Assembly: GCA_964473155.1 (NCBI GenBank) | Contig: CAYYNT010000006.1 | Span: 1-64,000 of the forward strand | Reading direction: 5' to 3' | DNA: 64,000 nucleotides | From: JAJFUG01 sp964473155 | GTDB taxonomy: Bacteria; Gemmatimonadota; Glassbacteria; GWA2-58-10 | Part shown: one piece after another, positions 33,650 to 43,400 of the stretch | How positions within the stretch are numbered: the first letter of the stretch is position 1 | Layout of the letters: every line of letters starts with the position of its first letter | Made by a program: the position numbers and the translations under genes | The notes under the pieces: generated by a model | What the model was told of the DNA's origin: nothing | Databases searched by the model: none | The model's input: only the letters and a program-made list of their open reading frames with translations

Positions 33650-33678
33650 TTGACATTCCATCAGCTTTGATCAATAAT
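33650..33678 (+). promoter_or_regulatory. Strong candidate sigma-70 promoter
   Basis: TTGACA (33650-33655), a 17-base spacer, and AATAAT (33673-33678) match the consensus at 11 of 12 positions. It lies 165 bases before the ATG of the hybrid kinase and would leave a long leader. Confidence 0.6.
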
Positions 33679-33842
33679 AATCGAATCAAATATCGATAAT
33701 TCTCCGATCATTTATTTTTCCCGGACATTGTTGGCATGAGCCGGACGCAACTGAATCCGGATTCAATTTCTGCCGGCTGGCGCAAAGAGATCAGCGTCAC
33801 CGGCTTTATTCTTGAATATGCTGGTTGACAGGAAGAATAATC

Positions 33843-36800
33843 ATGCGAGTGGAGCCTGGCACAAAAGATTATCTAAAGAAAGTCAGCACGCAGAAGGTTA
33901 ATCCCACCGACACAGAACTTTCCTTTCTGCTGAATATATTATCGGCCGTTATATTCCGTTGCCGCCTCGATTCGCGCTGGACTCTGGAACAGGTGAGCGG
34001 GGATTGCCTGGAAGTGACGGGGTATGGATACGAAGAATTGTCTGGAGACAGATGCGGGTGCGGTCTGATGCAACTTGTAGTCGCGGAGGACCGCGAAAAG
34101 ATTCGCGCTTCAGTGCTTAAGTCGATGGAAAAAGGCGAAGCCTTTGATTTGACCTTCCGTATCGGCAGAAAAGACGGGGAGAAGCGGCGTATCTGGATGA
34201 GCGGAGCGCCGGTTGAAAGCGGTAATGCAGGCTCGGGTTTGATGGATGGCATCCTCATTGATATTTCGTCCACCACTCTGGCTGAGAAATTGAAAAACCA
34301 GAGCGAAGAACGTTTTCAAGACCTTATTGATTCTCTCCCACAGGTGGTTTTTGAAACGGATAGGGAGGGACGGCTTACTTTCGGCAATGAGGGCGGATTG
34401 AAAATGTTCGGGCGGACACGGGAGGAGATGGACAAGGGACTTTATGTTCTTACCATGATCGCTCCGGAGGATGTGGATCGCGCGCGGCAGAATATCGGGA
34501 ACGTCCTCGCCGGAAGAAGCTTCGAGGGACATGAGTACATGGCCTTGAAGAAAGACGGCAGCCGGTTTCCAATAACGATATATTCAACAGGTATCTACGA
34601 TGAAAATCAATCCCCCCTGGGCATGCGGGGAATAATAGTTGACGCTTCAGAGCAGAAATATCTGCAAAAACGGCAGCGGCTGACGCTGGATGTCCTGGAA
34701 ACTCTGAACAGCAACCTGGACAGCCAGGAGATGATCAGCCGTATCATTCAGTTGATCCGGCGGTTCACCGGTGTGGAAGCCATAGGCATAAGGCTCAGGC
34801 AGGGAGATGATTATCCGTTTTACGAGGAGGAAGGTTTTCCGGAAGGCTTTCTGAAAGAAGAGAACAGCCTCATTGCGGGCGCCAGAGATAATGTTGAGAA
34901 CTCAGACGACAGGCATGAATGTGTCTGCGGGGCAGTGGTGGATGGCAGGTCCGATCCCTCACTGCCCTGTTTCACCCAGGGTGGAAGTTTCTGGGTTCAA
35001 TCCTCTGCCATGTTGATTGAGTTGAAACCCTGCCTCCGTCAAAGAGAATATCTTCGCGGGCATTGCCTGGATTATGGGTTTGAGTCCCTGGCTCTTATCC
35101 CGGTGCGCTCAGAATACGAAATGATAGGGATGATCCAGATGGCCGATCACCGTCCGGGCATTTTCAATCCGGAACTGATCGCATTTTTCGAGGGTCTCGG
35201 TTCGAGCATCGGAATCGCCATTTCCCGCAAGCTTACCAGTGACCGCCTTCGTGAGAGCGAGACGCGTTTTCGGGAGATGGTCGAGAACATAAACGAGGTC
35301 ATCTATTCGATCGGCCATGACGGGGTGCTGACTTATATAAGTCCGGCAGTGAAAGCCATAGCCGGTTACGAGCCGGCGGAAATTATCGGGCGGCCTTTTA
35401 CCGATTTTATCCATCCGGATGACATAGTTCCTCTGACGAAAAAAATACAGGAAATTTACGAGGGATCCGCTGCCCCTGGTGAATGGAGAGTTCTGACAAG
35501 CGATGGAGAGACGCGCTGGATCCATGGATCGAGCCGCCCGATTTTGCGTGATGGGAGGCCGGTTGGACTGCGCGGAATCATTACCGATATCACCGCGCGC
35601 AAACAGTTCGAGGAGGAACTGTCGGTCAAGAACTGCGCGATTGATTCGGCGCTTACCGGCATTGTCCTGGCTTCCCTGGATGGGACAGTCACATATGCCA
35701 ACGAGGCTTTTCTCCGGATGTGGGGGTACGAATCCGCGGATCAGGTGCTTGGCCACGGTTATTCTGAGATCCTGCTCGATTCTCTGGACGATGATGCTGT
35801 TGAGCGGGAGCTTTTTCAGAATGGGACATGGCGATGTGAATTAAACGGCAAAAGGTGTGATGGCAGTAAGATTACTGTCCTGGTGCAGTCCAGTCTGGTC
35901 CGGGATGAAAAAGGACGGCCGGTGCGTTTTGTCGGTTCCTGCACCGACACCACCGAGATCCGTCAGCTCGAGCAGGAAAGGGGAAAGGCGGCCAAGCTCG
36001 AATCAGTGGGCCTGCTGGCCGGAGGAATTGCCCATGATTTCAATAACATCCTTACCGGCGTCCTCGGCAATATCTCTCTGGCCAGAGCACTGCTCGACCG
36101 GAATCACCGGGCGGCGATGATACTCTCGGAGGCTGAAAAAGCGGCCCTGATAGCCAAGAACCTTACTCAGCAGCTTCTTACTTTTTCAAAGGGCGGAATG
36201 CCGGTGAAGACAGTGGTTTCGCTGGAGAGTCTGATCCGGGATGCGGTTTCCTTTTCGCTGCATGGTTCCAACGTGAACTGTAATTTCGATATATATGAAG
36301 GTCTCTGGATGGCCGAAGTTGACGAAGGCCAGGTCAGCCAGGTGATCAATAACCTTGTCATCAATGCCGACCAGGCAATGCCGGATGGCGGCAGTCTCAA
36401 GGTGCGAGCCTTGAACCGGACCTTAGGCGGACCCCAGGGAGGATCTTTAAACGCCGGAGATTATGTCTGCATCACAATTGAAGATGAGGGCGCCGGGATA
36501 CCCAAGGAACATCTCACCCGTATCTTTGATCCATATTTCACTACCAAGCAGAAAGGCAGCGGGCTGGGACTGGCCACAAGCTACGCCATAATCAAAAAGC
36601 ACGGCGGAGATATCCTGGTAGAGTCAGAGCTTGGGCAAGGCAGCCGGTTCCATGTGTTTTTACCGGCGGTGCGAGAGGCGGAGGCGCAGGAGCCAATCGC
36701 AGATAAAGATGAAATCACGCCGGGTTGCGGCAGAGTTCTGCTGATGGACGATGAGCCGGTAGTGCGGGATGTGGCCTGCGCCATGCTCGAAGAGATGGGC

Positions 36801-37118
36801 TACAGCGTTACACCGGCGTGCGATGGAAGGGAAGCGGTGGAAATATTTTGCAGCGCCATGCAAACCGGTAAAAAATTCGATCTGGTTATTCTTGATCTGA
36901 CAGTTCCGGGTGGAGTAGGCGGCAAGGAAACCATGCGCAGGCTTCTTGAAATCGATTCCTCGGTGAAAGCCGTGGTTTCAAGCGGTTATTCGGTCGATCC
37001 CGTGCTGTCGCGTTACCGCGAAAATGGTTTCAAAGGCATCATCAGCAAACCCTACCGCATGAAAGACCTGAGTGACTGTCTTAAAAACCTGCTTTCTGCT
37101 CAATCCGATAACGCCTGA
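33843..37118 (+). CDS. Cytoplasmic PAS/GAF hybrid histidine kinase with receiver
   Basis: 1091 residues from the ATG at 33843, preceded by AGGAAG; a TTG 18 bases upstream is in frame but less likely. Order by eye: PAS (about 25-150), PAS (155-275), GAF (285-460), PAS (475-590), PAS (595-715), HisKA with His731 in 'GGIAHDFNNILTG', HATPase ('NLVINADQAMPDGG', 'DEGAGIPKEHLTRIFDPYFTTK', 'GSGLGLATSYAI'), and a receiver from about 965 ('VILDLTVPGG'). No membrane segment, so it senses a cytoplasmic signal. The GAF part contains a Cys-rich insert ('HECVCGAVVDGRSDPSLPC') typical of GAF domains followed by histidine kinases. No separate output regulator is adjacent. Confidence 0.93.
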   Translation: MRVEPGTKDYLKKVSTQKVNPTDTELSFLLNILSAVIFRCRLDSRWTLEQVSGDCLEVTGYGYEELSGDRCGCGLMQLVVAEDREKIRASVLKSMEKGEAFDLTFRIGRKDGEKRRIWMSGAPVESGNAGSGLMDGILIDISSTTLAEKLKNQSEERFQDLIDSLPQVVFETDREGRLTFGNEGGLKMFGRTREEMDKGLYVLTMIAPEDVDRARQNIGNVLAGRSFEGHEYMALKKDGSRFPITIYSTGIYDENQSPLGMRGIIVDASEQKYLQKRQRLTLDVLETLNSNLDSQEMISRIIQLIRRFTGVEAIGIRLRQGDDYPFYEEEGFPEGFLKEENSLIAGARDNVENSDDRHECVCGAVVDGRSDPSLPCFTQGGSFWVQSSAMLIELKPCLRQREYLRGHCLDYGFESLALIPVRSEYEMIGMIQMADHRPGIFNPELIAFFEGLGSSIGIAISRKLTSDRLRESETRFREMVENINEVIYSIGHDGVLTYISPAVKAIAGYEPAEIIGRPFTDFIHPDDIVPLTKKIQEIYEGSAAPGEWRVLTSDGETRWIHGSSRPILRDGRPVGLRGIITDITARKQFEEELSVKNCAIDSALTGIVLASLDGTVTYANEAFLRMWGYESADQVLGHGYSEILLDSLDDDAVERELFQNGTWRCELNGKRCDGSKITVLVQSSLVRDEKGRPVRFVGSCTDTTEIRQLEQERGKAAKLESVGLLAGGIAHDFNNILTGVLGNISLARALLDRNHRAAMILSEAEKAALIAKNLTQQLLTFSKGGMPVKTVVSLESLIRDAVSFSLHGSNVNCNFDIYEGLWMAEVDEGQVSQVINNLVINADQAMPDGGSLKVRALNRTLGGPQGGSLNAGDYVCITIEDEGAGIPKEHLTRIFDPYFTTKQKGSGLGLATSYAIIKKHGGDILVESELGQGSRFHVFLPAVREAEAQEPIADKDEITPGCGRVLLMDDEPVVRDVACAMLEEMGYSVTPACDGREAVEIFCSAMQTGKKFDLVILDLTVPGGVGGKETMRRLLEIDSSVKAVVSSGYSVDPVLSRYRENGFKGIISKPYRMKDLSDCLKNLLSAQSDNA

Positions 37119-37150
37119 CCAGGTGGAAGATATCATGAGCGTCAGGGCAG

Positions 37151-37549
37151 TCAGTTTATGCCGTAACTATTGAAGAACTGCGAGTATTGCTTGTCCGTAT
37201 GCTTAATGTGATTAGAAACCCAGTTCTCAAGGAATTCTTTGACTTTGAGCGCCAGGCCGGGATCAGCATTCAAAAACTGGGAACGGAACTCGTAAATTTT
37301 TACTTCGAACTCTCGATGCTCGGAGCGATGGGCAACCAGGCCGGGAAAACCGAAACGGGCAAGAAGGCGCTCCTCCGCGGCGAAATGATAAAGAGCGTAT
37401 GCGCTTAATTCTGTTATTATGAACGAGATTTCTTCCTGATTGTCACCCTTAAGCCTGCTATCCAGATCATCGATCAGACTGAAAAGCATTTTATGCTGCT
37501 CATCGAATGCGCTAACGTTGACTTTAAAATCTTCACTCCATCGGCTCAT
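37151..37549 (-). CDS. Bacteriohemerythrin
   Basis: 132 residues from the ATG at 37549, preceded on the minus strand by GAGGGG. It is a four-helix O2-binding di-iron protein. All seven iron ligands are visible: His19 ('DEQH'), His55 and Glu59 ('HFAAEE'), His74 and His78 ('HRSEH'), His114 and Asp119 ('HIKHTD'). It likely stores or delivers oxygen, or senses it for the neighbouring signalling proteins. It converges with the hybrid kinase gene, ending 32 bases from it. Confidence 0.95.
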   Translation of the reverse strand: MSRWSEDFKVNVSAFDEQHKMLFSLIDDLDSRLKGDNQEEISFIITELSAYALYHFAAEERLLARFGFPGLVAHRSEHREFEVKIYEFRSQFLNADPGLALKVKEFLENWVSNHIKHTDKQYSQFFNSYGIN

Positions 37550-37639
37550 TCTAAGACCCCTCGATGTGATTGATTGCATTCCGGCTCTTATATCCACAAG
37601 TATCTGATGTCAGCAGCAGCCATGGATATTTTCCTTTAA

Positions 37640-37669
37640 TATATAAAAAACTGATCCGGACATTGTCAA
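37640..37669 (-). promoter_or_regulatory. Candidate promoter of the bacteriohemerythrin gene
   Basis: Read on the minus strand, TTGACA (37669-37664) is followed after 18 bases by TATATA (37645-37640), about 90 bases before the start codon. Perfect -35, fair -10. Confidence 0.45.
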
Positions 37670-37834
37670 TCCCATACCGGCAGTCAGCTTAAATGAGACC
37701 GCGAGATATGAGAGAAGCTTTTATCCTGCCGTTTTTGTTGACCGGAATGGAGAATTATTGCATCTTACCTGTACATCAATAATTCCCAGTTTGCTGAAGA
37801 AATTGTTTCCGAAGACGCCGGGTTGGAGGTATGC

Positions 37835-38260
37835 ATGTTTTACAGGATCGGGCAGGTTTCCCGGCAGGTCGGGTTGACTGAAAAAAGGATACGCGAATAC
37901 GAGGATGAGGGCCTGCTGCACCCTCGCCGCCGTGAAAGCAGCGTGCAGCGTCAGTACGATGATTTTGATATCCGGCGGATCAGGCAGATCAAAGCCCTGA
38001 TTCACGAACGCGGACTGACCCTGGCTGGAATTAAGGCGTTGCTGGCGATTGCTCCGTGCTGGGAAATAATCGACTGTGAAGACAGGGAAAACTGTCCGGC
38101 CTATAAGGACCCCTGGAAAAAGTGCTGGGAACTGCGCGAGGAATTGCGCACGGATTTGCAGTGCATGGGCAATTGCAATCGCTGTCCCAAATACCTGACG
38201 CGTGACACGGTTATCCAGCCCATGTTTGACCGGATCCCACCGGCGCAGCCTGAGCGCTGA
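37835..38260 (+). CDS. MerR-family regulator with Cys-rich C-terminus
   Basis: 141 residues from the ATG at 37835, with GGAGGT just upstream. Residues 1-72 are a MerR helix-turn-helix with wing ('YRIGQVSRQVGLTEKRIREYEDEGLL', 'DFDIRRIRQIKALI'). The C-terminal part has seven Cys (75, 81, 87, 97, 110, 114, 117) arranged as CWE...C...CPAY...CWE and CxxxCxxC. This resembles the 'two-CW' pattern found in several anaerobe and metal-associated proteins. It may hold a metal or iron-sulfur cluster as sensor. The target genes are unknown. A terminator follows. Confidence 0.85.
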   Translation: MFYRIGQVSRQVGLTEKRIREYEDEGLLHPRRRESSVQRQYDDFDIRRIRQIKALIHERGLTLAGIKALLAIAPCWEIIDCEDRENCPAYKDPWKKCWELREELRTDLQCMGNCNRCPKYLTRDTVIQPMFDRIPPAQPER

Positions 38261-38288
38261 ACTGACTGAGTCAGGATGCATTACCTTT

Positions 38289-38317
38289 GAGCCGCGACTG
38301 ATCTTGCGGCTCTTTTT
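38289..38317 (+). terminator. Intrinsic terminator after the MerR gene
   Basis: The 7-bp stem GAGCCGC/GCGGCTC with a 10-base loop is followed by TTTTT. It starts 28 bases after the stop codon. Confidence 0.8.
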
Positions 38318-38345
38318 GCAGTCTTAAGTCCGCTGGATATTCGAT

Positions 38346-40037
38346 TCAGCCGCGCCGCAGCACCCGTCCGGGCAGCGCCCCGGTATGACGGCCGGACTCG
38401 GCCACCGGGACGCCGTTGACAAGCACATGCTCGATTCCGAGCGCATAGCGCTGCGGATCATCGAAAGTCGCGGCATCGATCACCTTCCCGGCGTCAAACA
38501 GCACAAGGTCGGCATACATTCCGCGGGCCAGCCGTCCGCGGCCGTTCAGGCCGATCTGGTCTGCGGGCATGGAAGTCAGCTTGCGCACCGCTGCCGGCAG
38601 ATCGAATATTTTTCTCTCCCGGCAATAATAGCCGAGTGCGCGCGCAAAGGCGCCGTAGGATCGCGGATGAGGGCGGGCGTCTTCCATCTTGCCGGCCGGA
38701 GTGATGCTGTATCCGTCCGAGCCGACCATCACCAGCGGGTGAGCCAGCACCATCTCCACGTTTTCCGGGCGCATGCCGAAACCGATCATCTCCACCTTTG
38801 AATGCTCCTCCTCGATAAGGCGGAGAACGGCCTCGGCCGGCTGGATATTCCATTGACCAGCTATTTCCTGAAGGTTCTTTCCGGCAAGCTGACGGTTCTG
38901 CGGCGACCAGACCCGTGCGATCACGATCAGGCTGTATTCTCCTGGATCCATTGAGATCTGGCGGTCCACCTCGTTACGGATTCGGGCACGTTGCGCCGGG
39001 TCGGCAAGACGGGCATACAGAGACTGTTCGCCACCCTCTCCGGTCCAGGCGGGCAGAAAAATGGACAGGCCGGTGGAATAGGCCGGGTAAGGATAGGCAT
39101 CCGCCAGCACGGCCACTCCTTTCGACCTGGCGGCCACGATTTTTTCAAGGATCACCGGCTGTTTGTCCCAGTTCGATTTACCCGCGGCCTTGAGATGCGA
39201 AATCTCCAGCCTCACACCGGTCGTTTCGGCCACTTCGAGCGCTTCATCGACCGCTTCCAGCACTCTCGCGCTTTCATCCCGCATATGCGTGGCGTAAAGC
39301 CCTCCCCTGCGGGCCACAACGCGCGCCAGAGCCTTAAGCTCCTCAGGCGGTGCGTAGCTGCCGGGAAGGTATTCCAGCCCTGAGGAAAGTCCGAAAGTCC
39401 CCTGATCAAGCGCCTGTTCAAGCTCGAGGACCATCCCGCGAAATTCATCATCTGTCAACCGGCGGTCAGCCATGCCAATAGCGTTCTGCCGCAGAGTGTT
39501 ATGCCCGGTCAACATGGCCTGGTTGACTGATATGCCCTTTTTTTCGACATGTTCGAAGTAAGAGGCTGTATCGGTCCATTCGGCCAGGAAGCCGTCCTCT
39601 TCAAGCATCCTGACTCGCCTTACATCCACATCCATTCCTGAAAGAGGAGCGACAGAACCGCCGCAGTTGCCAGCCAACTCGGTTGTCACGCCCTGGCGCA
39701 CCCGGCTGTCCGCTGTCTGATGCGCCAGTATCAGGCCGTCGGAGTGAGTGTGGATGTCGATAAACCCGGGACTGGCATGCAACCCGTCAGCCTGGATCAC
39801 CCGCCGCGCCTGCTCCGGATCGATAGCTCCCAGCGCCTCGATCCTGTCTCCCTTAATTCCTATATCCGCCATGAATGGAGCGGCGCCGGTCCCATCCAGC
39901 ACCTGAGCGCCTATTATCAGCAGGTCGAAACGGGGCGGCGCCGCCGACACGGAAGCGGCGGCCTGGCGGTGAGCGGCGCAACCAAGAGCCGCCGCGCTTG
40001 CGGCAAGGAATGTCCTTCGTGTAATGCGGCTGTTCAT
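38346..40037 (-). CDS. Exported N-acyl-D-amino-acid deacylase family amidohydrolase
   Basis: 563 residues from the ATG at 40037, preceded on the minus strand by GGAGGG. The signal peptide is of Tat type ('ITRRTFLAASAAALG'). Amidohydrolase features are 'DLLIIGAQVLDGTG', the metal motif 'GFIDIHTHSD', 'ELAGNCGGSVAPL', 'GHNTLRQNAIGM', 'FGLSSGLEYLPG', 'ISHLKAAGKSNW' and the late 'VGSDGYSI' Asp. This set is typical of D-aminoacylases and related D-amino-acid or dipeptide-releasing enzymes. It likely acts in the periplasm on N-acyl-D-amino acids or similar. Confidence 0.9.
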   Translation of the reverse strand: MNSRITRRTFLAASAAALGCAAHRQAAASVSAAPPRFDLLIIGAQVLDGTGAAPFMADIGIKGDRIEALGAIDPEQARRVIQADGLHASPGFIDIHTHSDGLILAHQTADSRVRQGVTTELAGNCGGSVAPLSGMDVDVRRVRMLEEDGFLAEWTDTASYFEHVEKKGISVNQAMLTGHNTLRQNAIGMADRRLTDDEFRGMVLELEQALDQGTFGLSSGLEYLPGSYAPPEELKALARVVARRGGLYATHMRDESARVLEAVDEALEVAETTGVRLEISHLKAAGKSNWDKQPVILEKIVAARSKGVAVLADAYPYPAYSTGLSIFLPAWTGEGGEQSLYARLADPAQRARIRNEVDRQISMDPGEYSLIVIARVWSPQNRQLAGKNLQEIAGQWNIQPAEAVLRLIEEEHSKVEMIGFGMRPENVEMVLAHPLVMVGSDGYSITPAGKMEDARPHPRSYGAFARALGYYCRERKIFDLPAAVRKLTSMPADQIGLNGRGRLARGMYADLVLFDAGKVIDAATFDDPQRYALGIEHVLVNGVPVAESGRHTGALPGRVLRRG

Positions 40038-40067
40038 CTGTTTTCCCTCCGCTGACCGGTCAGGCAT

Positions 40068-40439
40068 TTAATTGGGAGAGTCATTCAAGAAATTTCATCC
40101 CTTATTTTGGCTTTGTTTGCATTCATGTTCCGGGTCAACCGGGTTCCGTGTCCTTCTCGATACAGAATTTAAATAGAATAATAGCATCTCCTGTATTGAC
40201 CGCCAAGAGTTTGTGTCTGCGGGCGCATTGAAACAATTCGGCCTGGCCGTTCTGCACTGTACTGAAAAAAGTGTGGTGTTAATAAAAGCCTTAAAAAAAC
40301 GGATCGTCAGCCTTTAGTAAAATATTTGCATTTTGTCGGAATCTGGAGTACAATAATTTCTGAATTATGCTGTTAAAGTATTATAAAATATCTCGTTAAC
40401 TATTGATGGTAGTTGCTTTAACGGACTAAAGAGACGATT
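40068..40439. other. Intergenic region before the large sensor kinase
   Basis: These 372 bases separate divergent genes. They hold a candidate promoter at 40326-40354. No gene or other structure is apparent. Confidence 0.5.
40326..40354 (+). promoter_or_regulatory. Possible promoter of the large hybrid kinase
   Basis: TTGCAT (40326) and TACAAT (40349) with a 17-base spacer, about 86 bases before the start. The -10 is good and the -35 weak. Confidence 0.35.
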
Positions 40440-43400
40440 ATGACTTGCATGACGGTGAGACGAATAGTCCGCATTCCACTGACTGGCCTTTTACTCAGTT
40501 GTTTCAGCCTGATTTTTCCTGGTTTCAGCTCACTGCCCGCACAGATACTCCCGTTCAGGAACTACACGGTGGACAATGGCCTGGCAAGCAACCGGGTCCT
40601 TTCGATAATGCAGGATTCCTCCGGATTCATGTGGTTCGGGACTCTGAATGGAATATCCAGGTTTGATGGGCGTCAGTTCATATCCTATTTCAACCAGGAA
40701 TCCCTGGACCCGCAAAAAGGCACTTACCAGATGCTCCAGGACCGCCGGGGCCGTCTGTGGTTCTGTGTTCAGAACGGTCTGGCCAGACTGGAAAACGGTG
40801 AATGGCGTGTTTTCACCACCGGCGACGGTCTGGCCGCGAATTATGGCGCTGTGCTGTATGAGGACCGCCGGGGATGGATATGGTTCGCTACTGATAAAGG
40901 CCTGAACTGTTATGACAATCAGGGATGGCGTTCTTACACCGTCCGGGAAGGGCTGGCCGGAAATGACCTGAACCGTGGGGCCTCGGCCGTGGACCGTAAG
41001 GGCAGGCTCTGGTTCGGTTCCACCGAGGGCCTGACAGTTTTCGATCCGGCCATTGAAGCTTTCCATGCGAACGGTCCGCGGGTGCATATAACCAGGGCCA
41101 GTATGATCGGCCCGGATTCCAGTTTTTCTGATGGGGCTGTTCTGAAATATTTCGAAAACGACCTGCGTTTCGATTTTATCGGCCTGGATTACAGTTCGCC
41201 GGAGCAAGTGGTTTACTCTTACCGGCTTGATGGGGTTAAAGGAGGTTGGAAGAAGACCCGCCTGAATTCAGTCAATTTCGTCAACCTGCCGCCGGGACGG
41301 CACGTATTCGAGGTTGTGGCCGGAAACAGACGCGGCCTTGAAAACCCTGCGCTGTCACGCTTTGCTTTTACGATCAGACCTGCCTTCTATCAAACCCTCG
41401 CTTTCAGGCTGTTCCTGTTATTCGCCCTGACCGCGTTTATCCTGCTGCTTGTCCGCTACTGGCATAGGAAAAAGATCACCCGGGAACTCAGGGAAAAGAA
41501 CACTCAGCTCGAGCGGGAAATCGTCGAACGGGAGAGGATCGGCGATGAACTGCGCGAATCGGAACAGCATCTGAGAGATATATTGGATTTTTTGCCGGAT
41601 GCGACTTTCGCCGTAGATACGGAAGGAAAGGTTATCCTCTGGAACAAAGCCATGGAGGAAATGACCGGAGTCAGGGCGGAAGATATTCTGCTGAAAGGGA
41701 ATTACGAATACGCCCTGCCGATTTATGGCATCCGCCGTCCGTTATTGGTGGATATGGTGCTCAAATGGGATGATGAGGCCGCAAAAAAATACCAGAATGT
41801 GAGGATCGAACCCGGAAAAGTGATTCTGGCCGAGATTGATGCGACCATCCTGGGAAAGGACGTGACTCTTTTTGGCAAGGCCAAGCCCCTGTACAATACA
41901 AAGGGTGAAGTGATCGGGGCGATCGAGTCAATTCGGGATATCTCAGAACGAAAGCAGGCAGAGAGAAAGCTCCAGGAGGAACGCCAGCGCCTGGCGAATA
42001 TCATCGAGGGAACTAATGCCGGGACCTGGGAATGGAATGTCCAGACAGGGGAAACAGTATTCAACGAGCGCTGGGCTGAAATTGTAGGGTATAAGCTGGA
42101 GGAGGTTTCTCCCGTATCGATTAAAACCTGGGAGCGCTTCACCCATCCGGACGATCTCAGGAATACTTATGCTGTGCTTCAGAAGCATTTCAACGGAGAG
42201 AGCGGGTACTACGAGGCCGAGTTCCGGATGAAGCACAAGGATGGGCGCTGGGTCTGGGTTCTTGACCGGGGCAAGGTGACAACCTGGACCGAGGACGGCA
42301 AGCCCCTTCTGATGCAGGGAACCCATACCGATATAACCGGGCGCAAACGGGCCGAGGAAGCCCTGCTGAAACGGATGGTTTACGAACGCCTCCTTTCAAA
42401 GATATCATCCGGCGCGGTCAACGTGGATGATCTTCAGGCATTCCTACAGGAGTGCATGGCTCTTATAGGCGAAACCACCGGTGCGAGCCGCGCCTATATT
42501 TTCGAGGACCATCCGGCTGCTGACGCCTCCTCCAACACCGTGGAGTGGTGTGCCGAAGGAACACCATCTCAGAAGGAAGAACTTCAGAACATTCCTAACA
42601 GCACCAGCCCCTGGGGTATTGATACGCTTAAAAGCGGTCACAGCATTGCATACTCTGACATTGAGGATATCCAGGAGGCCTCATTACGGGATTTTCTGAG
42701 GTCATATGGAACACGATCCCTTCTGGTGGTTCCGCTGTTTGTCGGGGGAACTTACTACGGTTTCATGGGCTTCGATGAGTGCCAGAGCAAGCGCGACTGG
42801 CCGGATGAGGATGTAGAACTGCTCCTTTCCATATCCAGGATCATCACCGGCGCTATGGAGCGTAAGCACGCTTCCACGGAGATCAAGGCCAACATGCGGC
42901 GTACGGAAGCGCTGTTGCAGATCGGGAGCATGACCGGCGCCACGCTGAAAGAAATCACGGATTTCGCCCTGGAGAAAGCCTTGGAGATTACTCAGAGTAA
43001 AATCGGGTATCTGGCTTTTGTAAATGAGGACGAGAGCGAACTCACGATAAACTCCTGGTCTAAATCCGCCCTGGATGAATGCGCGGTTGATGATCGACCG
43101 GTCATTTATCCTGTCGTTGATACAGGGCTTTGGGGCGAGGCGGTCAGACAGCGCAGGCCGGTTATCACCAACGATTATTCCGCGGAGAATCCCTGGAAGA
43201 AGGGTATACCCGAGGGGCATGTCAGTCTTTTGCGGCACATGAATACTCCAGTATTAGAAAATAAAAGGATAGTGGTAGTTGCAGGTGTAGCCAACAAGGA
43301 AGATGAATACAACGAAGAAGATTGCCGGCAACTGACCCTGTTGATGCAGGGTATGTGGCACCTGATTGAGCGCAAGCGGACCGAGGATGCCATGAAACTG

